A DNA stretch of 64,000 nucleotides from Pseudomonas sp. stari2 (GTDB taxonomy: Bacteria > Pseudomonadota > Gammaproteobacteria > Pseudomonadales > Pseudomonadaceae): positions 4,273,501 through 4,337,500 of the forward strand of contig NZ_CP099760.1 of NCBI RefSeq assembly GCF_040760005.1, given 5' to 3'. Shown in pieces: positions 52,835 to 61,707 of this stretch (its first letter is position 1; each line of letters starts with the position of its first letter). The notes under the pieces were generated by a model. That model did not search any database. It was not told where the DNA came from and worked only from the letters and a program-made list of their open reading frames with translations. The position numbers were made by a program, and so were the translations under genes.

Positions 52835-54067
52835 ATGACCGCTTCATCCCCTTCTCTAATGCAACGCCTGAAACGCCTCAGCCTGGTCACGCAGATCCTG
52901 ATCGGTCTGATTGCGGGTATTGCCCTGGCTCTCCTCGCGCCCGAGGCCGCCAAAGGCACCGCGTTCATCGGCAAGGTGTTCGTCTCGGCGCTCAAAGCCG
53001 TGGCGCCGATTCTGGTGTTCGTGCTGGTCATGGCCTCGATCGCCAACCACAAGCACGGCCAGGAAACCCATATCCGGCCGATTCTGTTCCTCTATCTGCT
53101 GGGCACTTTTGGCGCTGCGGCGGTGGCCGTGGTTGCCAGCACCCTGTTCCCGTCGCATCTGGTGCTGTCCACCGACAACGTCGCCGTGACGGCACCGGGC
53201 GGCATCGGTGAAGTCCTGCAAAGCCTGCTGTTGAGCGTGGTCGACAACCCGGTCACGGCGCTGATGAACGCCAACTTCATCGGCATTCTGGCCTGGGCCA
53301 TCGGCATGGGCGTCGCCATCCGCCACGCCGGTGACACCACCCGCGAAGTGGTCAGCGATTTGTCCAACGGCGTGACCCTGATCGTGCGCGTGGTGATCCG
53401 CTTCGCACCGCTGGGGATTTTTGGCCTGGTGGCTTCGACCCTGGCCACTTCCGGTTTTGGCGCACTGGTCGGTTACGCCCACCTGTTGGCGGTGCTGTTG
53501 GGCTGCATGGCGTTCGTGGCGCTGGTGATGAACCCGCTGATCGTGTTCTGGAAGCTGCGCCGCAACCCGTACCCGCTGACGCTCAAATGCCTGCGTGAAA
53601 GCGGCATCACCGCGTTCTTCACCCGCAGCTCGGCAGCGAACATTCCGGTCAACCTGGAATTGAGCAAACGCCTGGGCCTGCATGAAGACACCTATTCAGT
53701 ATCGATTCCACTGGGCGCGACCATCAACATGGCCGGTGCGTCGATCACCATCACCGTGCTGACTCTCGCCGCCGTGCACACCCTGGGCATCGCGGTAGAC
53801 ATCCCGACCGCGATCCTGCTCAGTGTTGTCGCTGCAATCTGTGCGTGCGGCGCGTCCGGTGTAGCGGGTGGTTCGCTCTTGCTGATCCCGCTGGCGTGCA
53901 GCCTGTTCGGCATCCCGAGCGAAATCGCCATGCAGGTGGTGGCAGTCGGCTTCATCATCGGCGTACTGCAGGATTCGGCCGAGACGGCGCTGAACTCCTC
54001 CACCGACGTGCTGTTCACCGCTGCGGCTTGCCTGGGCGAAGAACAGAAAGCACAGCGCCCGGCGTAA
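52835..54067 (+). CDS. sstT: serine/threonine:sodium symporter
   Basis: A 410-residue inner-membrane carrier of the dicarboxylate/amino acid:cation symporter family. Marks: [17 protein letters not shown] (the serine-rich reentrant loop), [20 protein letters not shown] (core sodium-binding helix with NMAG), and [19 protein letters not shown], which in SstT has NSSTD in place of the aspartate-binding motif of GltP. It imports L-serine and L-threonine with Na+. The leader is long, and a strong bidirectional terminator follows. Confidence 0.95.
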   Translation: MTASSPSLMQRLKRLSLVTQILIGLIAGIALALLAPEAAKGTAFIGKVFVSALKAVAPILVFVLVMASIANHKHGQETHIRPILFLYLLGTFGAAAVAVVASTLFPSHLVLSTDNVAVTAPGGIGEVLQSLLLSVVDNPVTALMNANFIGILAWAIGMGVAIRHAGDTTREVVSDLSNGVTLIVRVVIRFAPLGIFGLVASTLATSGFGALVGYAHLLAVLLGCMAFVALVMNPLIVFWKLRRNPYPLTLKCLRESGITAFFTRSSAANIPVNLELSKRLGLHEDTYSVSIPLGATINMAGASITITVLTLAAVHTLGIAVDIPTAILLSVVAAICACGASGVAGGSLLLIPLACSLFGIPSEIAMQVVAVGFIIGVLQDSAETALNSSTDVLFTAAACLGEEQKAQRPA

Positions 54068-54081
54068 ACACCGAGCGCAAC

Positions 54082-54121
54082 AAAAAGCCCGCCAAGGCGC
54101 AAACCTTGGCGGGCTTTTTTA
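54082..54121. terminator. bidirectional intrinsic terminator after sstT
   Basis: AAAAAGCCCGCCAAGG (54082-54097) and CCTTGGCGGGCTTTTT (54104-54119) form a 16-bp stem with a 6-base loop and runs of A and T on the sides. It serves sstT and the convergent DUF1993 gene. Confidence 0.92.
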
Positions 54122-54132
54122 TGCGTCGGGGT

Positions 54133-54642
54133 TTAGAACGCGCCCATGTAATCGCGCTTGCCGATTTCAACGCCGTTGTGACGCAGCAGGTCGTAAGCAG
54201 TGGTGACGTGGAAGAAGAACTGCGGCAGGCCGTAGCTCAGCAGGTAAGCCTGGCCACTGAAGCGCTTCTCTTTCGGGGTGCCCGGACGGGTCACGATCTC
54301 GATGCCTTCCTTGCCGTTGATTTGCTCAGGCTTGATCTCGCCGATGAAGGCCAGCACCTTGGTGATCAGCGCTTGCAGCTCGGCGAAGGTGGTTTCGGTG
54401 TCGTCGTATTTCGGGATTTCGACTTCAGCCAGACGCGAGGACACGCCTTTGGCGAAGTCCACGGCGATCTGCACCTGACGCACCAGCGGGAACATGTCCG
54501 GGTACAGACGCGCTTGCAGGAAGGCATTCGGGTCGATGTTTTTCGCGGTGGCGTGGGCTTCGGCTTTTTTCAGCACATCGCTCAGGGCGTTGAGCATTTG
54601 TTGAAAAACCGGGACGGATGCGGCGTACAGGGAAATGGTCAT
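54133..54642 (-). CDS. DUF1993 family protein
   Basis: A 169-residue soluble protein, MTISLYAASVPVFQQMLNAL at the start, then FLQARLYPDMFPLVRQVQIAVDFAKG in parts, KRFSGQAYLLSYGLPQFFFHVTTAYDLLR in parts, and the end GVEIGKRDYMGAF. The helical layout with a conserved HVTTAYD fits the DinB/DUF1993 four-helix group, which often binds metal. ATG 54642 is the family start. Function unknown. The upstream gene is divergent, with a 124-base shared promoter region. Confidence 0.85.
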   Translation of the reverse strand: MTISLYAASVPVFQQMLNALSDVLKKAEAHATAKNIDPNAFLQARLYPDMFPLVRQVQIAVDFAKGVSSRLAEVEIPKYDDTETTFAELQALITKVLAFIGEIKPEQINGKEGIEIVTRPGTPKEKRFSGQAYLLSYGLPQFFFHVTTAYDLLRHNGVEIGKRDYMGAF

Positions 54643-54766
54643 GGCAGTCTCACGTGGTGGCTGGGTGAATCGTGGGCCGATTATAGCCATGCTCGCGGGC
54701 CGCGCGACTTGTCTTTTATCCAGCAAGGATTAGGCTAGGCGCCTTCGACTGCAGAGGGAACGCGCG

Positions 54767-55417
54767 ATGTCCACAGAACTTGAAACCAACGTCAACGAAC
54801 CACGGCTCAACGCCACGGAAATCCGCATCCTGGGTTCGCTGATCGAGAAACAGGCCACCAGCCCGGAAACCTATCCGCTGACCCTCAACGCGCTGGTACT
54901 GGCCTGCAATCAGAAAACCAGCCGGGAACCGGTGATGAACCTGACCCAGGGCCAGGTCGGCCAGAGCCTGCGCGCCCTCGAAAGCCGCGGTTTCGCCAAA
55001 CTGGTGATGGGCAGCCGCGCCGACCGCTGGGAGCACAAGGTCGACAAGGCGCTGGAACTAGTGCCGGCGCAATTGATCCTGACCGGCTTGATGTTCCTGC
55101 GCGGCCCGCAGACCGTCAACGAACTGCTGACCCGCAGCGGTCGCATGCATGAGTTCGAAGATGCCGAACAAGTGGTGCATCAGCTGGAACGCCTGATCGC
55201 TCGGGACCTGGCGGTACTGATTCCGCGTCAGGCCGGCCAGCGCGAAGACCGCTACACCCATGCACTTGGCGATCCGGCAGACATCGAGGCGATTATCGCG
55301 GCGCGGCAGAATCCGAGTGAGCGAGGGACTGTCAGCGGTGTTTCTGTCGAGCGCATCGAAGAGCTGGAAGCGCGGATTGCAGCGCTGGAAGAGCGTCTGG
55401 CCCGCCTCGAAGAATAA
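54767..55417 (+). CDS. YceH family protein (DUF480)
   Basis: A 216-residue protein. It begins with [28 protein letters not shown] (in parts) and has [17 protein letters not shown] and [14 protein letters not shown] segments; here [11 protein letters not shown]. Two winged-helix domains are expected (about 15-95 and 100-180), followed by a coiled coil made of the repeat [21 protein letters not shown] in the last 25 residues. The tandem winged helix suggests nucleic-acid binding, but the cellular role is not established. It is single, with an AT-rich upstream. Confidence 0.9.
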   Translation: MSTELETNVNEPRLNATEIRILGSLIEKQATSPETYPLTLNALVLACNQKTSREPVMNLTQGQVGQSLRALESRGFAKLVMGSRADRWEHKVDKALELVPAQLILTGLMFLRGPQTVNELLTRSGRMHEFEDAEQVVHQLERLIARDLAVLIPRQAGQREDRYTHALGDPADIEAIIAARQNPSERGTVSGVSVERIEELEARIAALEERLARLEE

Positions 55418-55434
55418 GCGCACCCGGGGCGGCG

Positions 55435-55953
55435 TTATTCGCCGTCCCAGTAATCCACCCCGTCCGCCTGCCGCGCCACCGCGACGAAGCCCGAGGCCTT
55501 GCCTTCGGCATCGATGCTGAAATTATCCATTACCGCGTATTTGTTCGAATCCGGGTACTCACAGATTTCCGGCTGTTGCTGAGTGCTTACCGCCAGATAG
55601 CGCAGTTCTTGCGAGCTGGTATTGATGATCTGATGCGCCGCTTCAGGACCGCCCGGTGGACAGGCGATCACGTCGCCGGCGCGTATCGGGAAACGCTCAG
55701 CGCCAAGGCGCACCTCCCCTTCCCCGGCCACCACGTAGAACATTTCCTCATTGACCCGATGACTGTGAAACGGACTGCCGCGCATCCCCGGCGGCAGCGC
55801 ATACAGCCGATAACCAAGCTTCTGCGCGCCCAGTTGCTGGCCGACCCGGGCGAACCTCTGCTGATAACGCCTGGCGGTTTCGCCTTCGGGGGCCAGGGAT
55901 TCGGGGAATGGTTCGAGTTCGACATCATTCAGGTTGAGAATCGGCGGGTGCAT
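55435..55953 (-). CDS. cupin domain protein
   Basis: A 172-residue single-cupin protein. Metal motif 1 is HSHRVNEEMFYVVAGEGEV (two His and Glu) and motif 2 is CPPGGPEAAHQIINTSSQEL (His), so a bound divalent metal is likely. The C-terminal part DSNKYAVMDNF and ADGVDYWDGE resembles cupins annotated as sugar-isomerase-like or auxin-binding-like. ATG 55953 is used. It is downstream of the shikimate-dehydrogenase-like gene on the same strand, with a strong hairpin in between. Substrate unknown. Confidence 0.82.
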   Translation of the reverse strand: MHPPILNLNDVELEPFPESLAPEGETARRYQQRFARVGQQLGAQKLGYRLYALPPGMRGSPFHSHRVNEEMFYVVAGEGEVRLGAERFPIRAGDVIACPPGGPEAAHQIINTSSQELRYLAVSTQQQPEICEYPDSNKYAVMDNFSIDAEGKASGFVAVARQADGVDYWDGE

Positions 55954-56008
55954 GCAAACCTCGGTTCTTGTGATGGGCAAGTCTGTACTTGCTGATCCAG
56001 CAGTATAG

Positions 56009-56040
56009 GCAACGGCAAATCCGGGCGGATTTGCCGTTGC
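56009..56040 (-). terminator. strong hairpin after the shikimate-dehydrogenase-like gene
   Basis: GCAACGGCAAATCC and GGATTTGCCGTTGC form a perfect 14-bp stem with a 4-base loop, 10 bases beyond the stop of the upstream gene. No T run follows on the minus strand, so it may be a weak terminator or 3' end stabiliser. Confidence 0.55.
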
Positions 56041-56050
56041 TCAGGCCCCA

Positions 56051-56869
56051 TCAACTGCGGGCAAACGCCACGGCCGCATCGAACTGCTCGACCGTCGGTC
56101 GCACGCCGGTGTACAGCACGAACTGCTCCAGCGCCTGGATCGCGATCACTTCCAGCCCGGTGATCACTTTTTTACCTTCAGCACGGCCGCGCACGATCAG
56201 CGGGGTTTCCGAGGGGATCGCCACCACATCGAACACGGTGTCGGCAGACTTGATCACATCCACCTCAAATGCCAGCTGCCCCGCTTCCGGACCGCCGTCC
56301 ATGCCCACAGGCGTTACGTTGATCAGCATCTGCGGGCGTTCCTCGCCCAGTTCCGCCTGCCAGCGATAACCCAGGGAATCTGCCAACGCACGGCCGGCGC
56401 GCTCGTTGCGGGCGACGATCAGACCGTTCTTGTAACCGCCATCGCGCAAGGCACTGGCCACTGCCTTGGCCATACCGCCGCTGCCGCGCAGGGCGAAAGT
56501 CCAGCCTTTCGGCACCGCGTGGGTTTCCAGCAATTGGGCGATGGCGATGTAATCGGTGTTGTAGGCCTTGAGATGGCCGTTGGTGTTGACGATGGTGTTG
56601 ATCGACTGAATCGCCGCTGCCGAGGCATCCAGTTCATCGACCAGCGCAATGCTGGCCTCCTTGAAGGGCATCGACACCCCGCAACCGCGAATGCCCAGCG
56701 CCCGGATCCCGCCGACGGCGCCCGGCAGGTCCTGGCTGCTGAAGGCCTTGTAGTAGAAATTCAGGCCCAGTTGCTCGTACAAATGGTTATGAAAACGCAG
56801 ACCGAAATTCCCGGGACGCCCAGACAGGGACATGCACAGTTGGGTGTCTTTGTTGGGGTTCATCTGCAT
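56051..56869 (-). CDS. shikimate 5-dehydrogenase-like protein (HI0607/SdhL type)
   Basis: A 272-residue NADP-dependent dehydrogenase-fold protein. It begins QLCMSLSGRPGNFGLRFHN after a short start, closely like Haemophilus HI0607. Shikimate-site residues are present: Ser-Ser in SLSGR, Lys in VSMPFKEAS, Asn in SINTIVNTNG and Asp in AYNTDYIAI. The NADP loop is RGSGGMAKAVASAL. HI0607-type enzymes have much lower activity on shikimate than AroE, and the natural substrate is unclear. ATG 56869 has AAGGAG six bases upstream. This is a second, non-AroE member. Confidence 0.87.
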   Translation of the reverse strand: MQMNPNKDTQLCMSLSGRPGNFGLRFHNHLYEQLGLNFYYKAFSSQDLPGAVGGIRALGIRGCGVSMPFKEASIALVDELDASAAAIQSINTIVNTNGHLKAYNTDYIAIAQLLETHAVPKGWTFALRGSGGMAKAVASALRDGGYKNGLIVARNERAGRALADSLGYRWQAELGEERPQMLINVTPVGMDGGPEAGQLAFEVDVIKSADTVFDVVAIPSETPLIVRGRAEGKKVITGLEVIAIQALEQFVLYTGVRPTVEQFDAAVAFARS

Positions 56870-57123
56870 GGGAGGCTCCTTCGAATGCACTTTCGGATGG
56901 ACGGGATTAGCCAGACCATCGGGTTCTGAACGATCATAAGGCGGTCTGTTCCGGGCATCACAGCCGTTGCCTGAAACCCGGTAAGCAAGCCGGTACAGAC
57001 CTTACACAAAATTTACCCAGCCGCCGTGCTGTTTTTCCAAATGTTGCTGTCTTAGAAGTATCCCCGCGCTATCCCGAGCCTGTTGCAGGCCCGGACGCCG
57101 GGTCGAAGAACCGAGGATTAATC

Positions 57124-57468
57124 ATGATTCGTAAACTCCCCATCGTGGCCTTGTTGATTGGTGCATTCGCGATCACGGGTCAGGCAGAAGCCCACGGCGG
57201 TGGCTGGCAGGGTCCGGCGGTATTTGGTGCGATCGTCGGCTCGGCCATCATCGGCTCGGCGCTCATCAACCAGGATCGGCCGGTGTACGTCCAACAGCCT
57301 GTTTACGCTCAACCGGCACCGGTCTACGTGCAGCAACCGCCGCCACCGGTCTACTACCAGCCGGCCCCGGTTTATGTGCAGCAACCGGTTTATGTTCCGG
57401 GCCCGGTCTACTACGGTCCGCCCCGTGGTTATTACGGCCACCCGCACTACTACGGTGGTCGCTGGTAA
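57124..57468 (+). CDS. exported Pro/Tyr/Val-repeat protein
   Basis: A 114-residue protein. Signal peptide about 1-23 (IVALLIGAFAITGQAEA), then a glycine-zipper-like helix (GPAVFGAIVGSAIIGSALI) that could insert in a membrane, then repeats of PVYVQQP or close forms (four full and several partial), ending with YYGPPRGYYGHPHYYGGRW. The His/Tyr/Gly tail could stick to surfaces or bind metal, which is a guess. Such proteins are common in Pseudomonas and often annotated only as hypothetical. Own terminator, so single-gene unit. Confidence 0.75.
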   Translation: MIRKLPIVALLIGAFAITGQAEAHGGGWQGPAVFGAIVGSAIIGSALINQDRPVYVQQPVYAQPAPVYVQQPPPPVYYQPAPVYVQQPVYVPGPVYYGPPRGYYGHPHYYGGRW

Positions 57469-57478
57469 GCACACAGAC

Positions 57479-57509
57479 AAAGCCCCGCTTTTACAGCGGG
57501 GCTTTTTTT
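57479..57509 (+). terminator. intrinsic terminator after the repeat protein gene
   Basis: AAAGCCCCGC (57479-57488) and GCGGGGCTTT (57496-57505) with a 7-base loop, then T to 57509. Confidence 0.88.
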
Positions 57510-57713
57510 GGCCTTGAGCAAGCCGACCGTCCGTCGGCCAACGTCTGAAAAAATCTCGCCAAGGTCGCTGTGGAGACAGTTCCACCCGTTAAAGTCGGCA
57601 TGATGGACTTGACTGTTGAGCCGAAACACACAACGGTCATCTATTTGTCATGACGGAACCGCAATCTGAATCCGTCCGCATACAACAGGTTGATAAAAAC
57701 AAGGACGACTGGA

Positions 57714-57908
57714 ATGCCAACACAGAATCCGCACCGCATCGTCGGTTTATGCACCTCAAGCAAGGTGTACAACGCCCTGACCGAGCTCAAGCACCTGGAA
57801 GGCCACCGCACGGCGAAGTTTGTGTCGCTGCTGGCGGAAAACCTGGTGCGCAAGGGTTTGCTCAACGAGCACGAGATTGTGCACATGCTCGATCAAGTGG
57901 TCGATTGA
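57714..57908 (+). CDS. small conserved-looking cytoplasmic protein
   Basis: A 64-residue protein: MPTQNPHRIVGLCTSSKVYN, then ALTELKHLEGHRTAKFVSLL and AENLVRKGLLNEHEIVHMLDQVVD in parts. No membrane segment; mostly helical. The frame starts at ATG 57714 with GGACGACTGGA upstream as a poor ribosome site. It uses genome-typical codons. I cannot name the family. The 245 bases before it, after the terminator at 57509, hold its promoter and nothing else I can identify. Confidence 0.65.
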   Translation: MPTQNPHRIVGLCTSSKVYNALTELKHLEGHRTAKFVSLLAENLVRKGLLNEHEIVHMLDQVVD

Positions 57909-58010
57909 GCCAGTCCTCAACGGCATCAATGTCCACTATCGAAAGCGTTGATTGTCCCTGAAACGGCCAAGTCCCTAAGGTAGCTCCATAGATTGATGGA
58001 GGTACTTTTC

Positions 58011-58193
58011 ATGGCACAGGTTCAAATCATGTCAGTTGTCGGCAGCGCGGTTCCCGCATCCCTCAGAGAGCTTGGATTGCTCGCCTGCTGGTATCTGGTA
58101 CGCGACGGCGAGCCGGTCAGCGGCCCGCTCACTTCGCTGCCAGCTGCCCAGGCGTTGTCGCAACGACTGATCAACGGCCCGTTCAAGGCTTAA
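58011..58193 (+). CDS. 60-residue small protein
   Basis: MAQVQIMSVVGSAVPASLRE, then LGLLACWYLVRDGEPVSGPL and a short helical end (AAQALSQRLINGPFKA). ATG 58011 has GGAGG about ten bases upstream, a good site. CWYLVRDGEPVSGPLTSLPAA in parts looks like a small beta unit of the GYF-like kind (WYLV-DG-PV-GP), which binds proline-rich stretches; this is a guess from pattern. Its last four bases overlap the end of the convergent AI-2E-family gene. Confidence 0.62.
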   Translation: MAQVQIMSVVGSAVPASLRELGLLACWYLVRDGEPVSGPLTSLPAAQALSQRLINGPFKA

Positions 58194-59251
58194 GGCAACT
58201 GCACCTTCGGTCTGGTTTCGACGAACAGCGCCCAGCTCGACATGAACAATGCAGCGATCAGCGGCCCGATCACGAAACCATTGAGACCGAACACCGCCAT
58301 CCCGCCCAGCGTCGAGATCAGGATCATGTAGTCCGGCATGCGCGTGTCCTTGCCCACCAGCACCGGACGCAGCACATTGTCCACCAGGCCGATCACGAAT
58401 ATCCCGAACAACCCCAGCACCACGCCCTGCCAGATCATCCCGCTGAGCAGGAAATACACCGCCACCGGCGCCCAGACAATGCCCGCCCCCACTGCCGGCA
58501 ACAGCGACAGAAACGCCATCAACACCGCCCAGAGCAACGCGCTGGGAATATCGAGAAACCAGAAAATCGCCCCGCCCAATGCACCCTGAGTGATAGCCAC
58601 CAGCAGGTTGCCTTTCACCGTGGCGCGCACCACCCGGTTGAATTTCAGTTGCAGCCGACGCTTGTGATGCTCTTCCAGCGGCACCGCCGTACGCACTTTG
58701 CGCGCCAGTTCGGCACCATCGCGCAGAAAGAAGAACAGCAAGTACAACATGATGAAAAAACTCACCACAAAATCGAATGTGCCCTGGCCGAAGCTGAACG
58801 CCTGGCTCGCCAGCACCTGACTGCCTTGCATCGAGGCCTTGACGATTTTCTCGCGCAAGGCATCGAGTTCGCCCACACCAAACCGGTCGAGCAAGTGCTG
58901 AAAGTACGGCGGCAGGCTGTGCTTGAACTGCGCCAGATAGGCGCCGATATCGAGCTTGCCGCTTTCGATATTGTCGTAGAGCGTCGCCCCTTCCTGCACC
59001 AGCAACACACTGATGACGATCACCGGCAAGATCGCGATCACCAGGCAGACACTCAGGGTGCACAGTGACGTCAGGTTGCGTTGCCAGCCGAATTTCTGCT
59101 GCAACCGGCGCTGCATCGGCGCAAACAGAATGCCGAGAATCACCGCCCAGAACACCGCACCGTAGAACGGCAGCAGGATCCAGATAAAGGCCACCGTCAC
59201 CAGCAACAACAGCACAGTGAGGGATTTGAATTGCAGACTCTTTTGGTTCAT
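58190..59251 (-). CDS. AI-2E family transporter
   Basis: A 353-residue membrane protein with about eight helices. Typical parts: LLPFYGAVFWAVILGILFAP, a long central periplasmic or cytoplasmic loop (95-155), FFIMLYLLFFFLRDG, FLSLLPAVGAGIVWAPVAVYF and DNVLRPVLVGKDTRMP. The name comes from TqsA of E. coli, which exports autoinducer-2; most members have other or unknown cargo, including Na+ or siderophores. No luxS or lsr gene is near, so no signal role is claimed. Confidence 0.88.
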   Translation of the reverse strand: MNQKSLQFKSLTVLLLLVTVAFIWILLPFYGAVFWAVILGILFAPMQRRLQQKFGWQRNLTSLCTLSVCLVIAILPVIVISVLLVQEGATLYDNIESGKLDIGAYLAQFKHSLPPYFQHLLDRFGVGELDALREKIVKASMQGSQVLASQAFSFGQGTFDFVVSFFIMLYLLFFFLRDGAELARKVRTAVPLEEHHKRRLQLKFNRVVRATVKGNLLVAITQGALGGAIFWFLDIPSALLWAVLMAFLSLLPAVGAGIVWAPVAVYFLLSGMIWQGVVLGLFGIFVIGLVDNVLRPVLVGKDTRMPDYMILISTLGGMAVFGLNGFVIGPLIAALFMSSWALFVETRPKVQLP

Positions 59252-59407
59252 GTCCGGTCCATGTCAGTCAGGCGCCACGCGCACCCGCCCAACTTAGTCA
59301 GCCCGCGCCCGCGCGAGTGCCATCTTTGTTCATGGAGCATAGATCCAGATCAATAAACCCTCGCCGCACCTCGTTTACCCTCCCGCGCTTTTGCGACCGA
59401 CACCGCC

Positions 59408-60736
59408 ATGATGCCCTCCTTCACCCCGGAACTGCTCGCCCCCGCCGGCACTCTGAAAAACATGCGCTACGCCTTCGCCTATGGCGCCGATGCGGTTTAT
59501 GCCGGCCAGCCGCGCTACAGCCTGCGGGTGCGCAACAACGAGTTCGACCACGCCAATCTCGCCCTCGGCATTCGTGAAGCCCAAGCCCAGGGCAAGCGTT
59601 TCTATGTGGTGGTCAACATCGCGCCGCACAATGCCAAGCTCAAGACCTTCCTCAAGGATCTGGCGCCGGTGATCGAGATGGCGCCGGACGCACTGATCAT
59701 GTCCGACCCCGGCCTGATCATGCTGGTGCGCCGGCACTTTCCGCAGATGCCGATTCACCTTTCAGTGCAGGCCAACACGGTGAACTGGGCGAGCGTCGAG
59801 TTCTGGCAGCAACAGGGGCTGAGCCGGATCATTCTGTCCCGGGAACTGTCACTGGAAGAGATCGGCGAAATCCGCGAGCAGGTGCCGGGCATAGAGCTGG
59901 AAGTGTTCGTCCACGGCGCGCTGTGCATGGCTTATTCCGGCCGCTGCCTGCTCTCGGGTTACATGAACAAGCGCGACGCCAATCAAGGCACCTGCACCAA
60001 TGCCTGCCGCTGGAAATATTCGGCCCAGGAAGCCATCGAAAACCAGCTCGGCGAGATCGTGCAGACCTTCGAACCGCAGCCGACCCTCGGCCTCGGCGCC
60101 CCCACCGATCAGGTATTCCTGTTGCAGGAAGCCAACCGCCCCGGCGAGATGATGCCGGCCTTCGAAGACGAGCACGGCACCTACATCATGAACGCCAAGG
60201 ATCTGCGTGCGGTGCAGCACGTCGAGCGCCTGACCCGCATGGGCGTGCACTCGCTGAAGATCGAAGGCCGGACCAAATCCCACTTCTATTGCGCCCGCAC
60301 CACTCAGGTTTACCGCCGGGCCATCGACGATGCGGTGGCCGGTCGCGAATTCGACCGCAGCCTGATGACCGATCTGGAATCTCTCGCCCAGCGCGGCTAC
60401 ACCGAAGGCTTCCTGCGCCGGCACGTGCATGACGAATACCAGAACTATCAGAACGGCAGCTCGGTGTCGGAACGTCAGCAATTCGTTGGCGAGCTGACTG
60501 GCGAACGCCGGGATCGTCTGGCCGAGGTCAAAGTGAAGAACCGCTTTGCCCTGGGCGATCATCTGGAACTGATGACGCCCAAGGGCAACTTCCATTTTGA
60601 TCTGCATGAATTACAGAGCCTAAAGGGCGAGGCCATCGACGTGGCGCCAGGGGACGGGCACACGGTGTACCTGCCGATTCCGGATGCGGTGGATCTGCGC
60701 TTCGGCTTGTTGATGCGCGACGTGAGCGGGACCTGA
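59408..60736 (+). CDS. trhP: tRNA 5-hydroxyuridine synthase, U32 family
   Basis: A 442-residue protein of the U32 peptidase-like family, known as YegQ/TrhP, which makes 5-hydroxyuridine at tRNA position 34 using prephenate. Parts: ELLAPAGTLKNMRYAFAYGADAVYAG (in parts), RNNEFDHANLALGI, the Cys cluster around GALCMAYSGRCLLSGYM and CTNACRWKY that likely holds an iron-sulfur site, and SLKIEGRTKSHFYCARTTQVYR in parts. The length and C-terminal beta domain match YegQ rather than the shorter UbiU/UbiV. The start is ATG 59408 or the next codon. Confidence 0.9.
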   Translation: MMPSFTPELLAPAGTLKNMRYAFAYGADAVYAGQPRYSLRVRNNEFDHANLALGIREAQAQGKRFYVVVNIAPHNAKLKTFLKDLAPVIEMAPDALIMSDPGLIMLVRRHFPQMPIHLSVQANTVNWASVEFWQQQGLSRIILSRELSLEEIGEIREQVPGIELEVFVHGALCMAYSGRCLLSGYMNKRDANQGTCTNACRWKYSAQEAIENQLGEIVQTFEPQPTLGLGAPTDQVFLLQEANRPGEMMPAFEDEHGTYIMNAKDLRAVQHVERLTRMGVHSLKIEGRTKSHFYCARTTQVYRRAIDDAVAGREFDRSLMTDLESLAQRGYTEGFLRRHVHDEYQNYQNGSSVSERQQFVGELTGERRDRLAEVKVKNRFALGDHLELMTPKGNFHFDLHELQSLKGEAIDVAPGDGHTVYLPIPDAVDLRFGLLMRDVSGT

Positions 60737-60742
60737 TCCGGC

Positions 60743-61606
60743 TCAGGCAAACTCCTCGCGCAACATCGCCACAAACGCCTCACGCGCCGGGTGCACCCCG
60801 GCGTTTTCATGCCAGTAGAACAAGTTGTCGATGGCGGTCAGTTCGGAGAATTCGTAACCCGCACACCCCGCGCCTTTGGCGTATTGCTCGAACACGCCTT
60901 TGGGCACCAGCGCTACGCCAGCGCCGGCACTCACGCAACCGACAATCGCCCCGTAACTGGCCAGACTGACAATCGGCAAGGACAGGCCCTGACGCAACAG
61001 CCAGTGTTCCAGCGCGGCGCGATACGGACAGCCTTGGGGCCACATGAACACGGTCTTGTCCTGCAAATCGTCGAGGTCGCGTATCGGCCCGAAAGAAGTC
61101 GAAGCGATCAGCAGAAGTTCCTCTCGATACATCGGCGTGCGTTTGAGCTGGGAGCGCTCGACGTCCACCGCGACGATCGCGCCGTCCAGACGATGACTGA
61201 CCGTATCGTCGAGCAACTGGCCCCAAGTGCCATTAGTCAGTTCCAACGCCACATTCGGATAGCGCTTGTGAAATTTCGCCAGCAGGCGTGGCAGACGCCC
61301 GGTGGCCGAAGACTCGATGGCGCCGATGCGCAGCGGCCCGGACGGCTCGGCGGCGGGATCGACTGCGCGTTTGGCTTCGGCCGTCAGCGCCAGAATCTTC
61401 TCCGCGTAGGCGAGAAAGGTCTGTCCCGCCGGACTGATCCGCAGCCCGCGCCCTTCGCGCAGAAACAGCGCAACCCCCAGTTCCGCTTCCAGGGATTTGA
61501 TCCGCGCCGTGATGTTCGACGGTACGCAAAACAGCTTTTCAGCCGCTTTGGCGATGCTGCCGACCTCGGCCACGGTCTTGAACATGCGGATTTGCGCCAG
61601 CTCCAT
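60743..61606 (-). CDS. LysR-family regulator of the adjacent EamA permease
   Basis: A 287-residue regulator. Helix-turn-helix at 1-60 (IRMFKTVAEVGSIAKAAEKL, FCVPSNITARIKSLE), effector domain from about 90 with LRIGAIESSATGRLPRLLAKF in parts. ATG 61606 is preferred because AGAGTGA has good spacing to it; two ATG codons lie just upstream. It is divergent from an EamA permease gene with a 101-base gap, so the permease is the likely target, as is usual for LysR plus DMT pairs. Inducer unknown. Confidence 0.87.
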   Translation of the reverse strand: MELAQIRMFKTVAEVGSIAKAAEKLFCVPSNITARIKSLEAELGVALFLREGRGLRISPAGQTFLAYAEKILALTAEAKRAVDPAAEPSGPLRIGAIESSATGRLPRLLAKFHKRYPNVALELTNGTWGQLLDDTVSHRLDGAIVAVDVERSQLKRTPMYREELLLIASTSFGPIRDLDDLQDKTVFMWPQGCPYRAALEHWLLRQGLSLPIVSLASYGAIVGCVSAGAGVALVPKGVFEQYAKGAGCAGYEFSELTAIDNLFYWHENAGVHPAREAFVAMLREEFA

Positions 61607-61707
61607 AATCATCACTCTGAGTGAATGGTTCGCGCAGTATAAGTCAGTTGTGGCGAATGATTGGCCACCCGGATACTCGACGCATCAACCCTCCTGGTGC
61701 CTCGCTC

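Noticed and set aside
58190..59251. Autoinducer-2 quorum-sensing system
   Set aside because: The family name alone suggests this; no luxS or lsr genes and most AI-2E members have other or unknown cargo.
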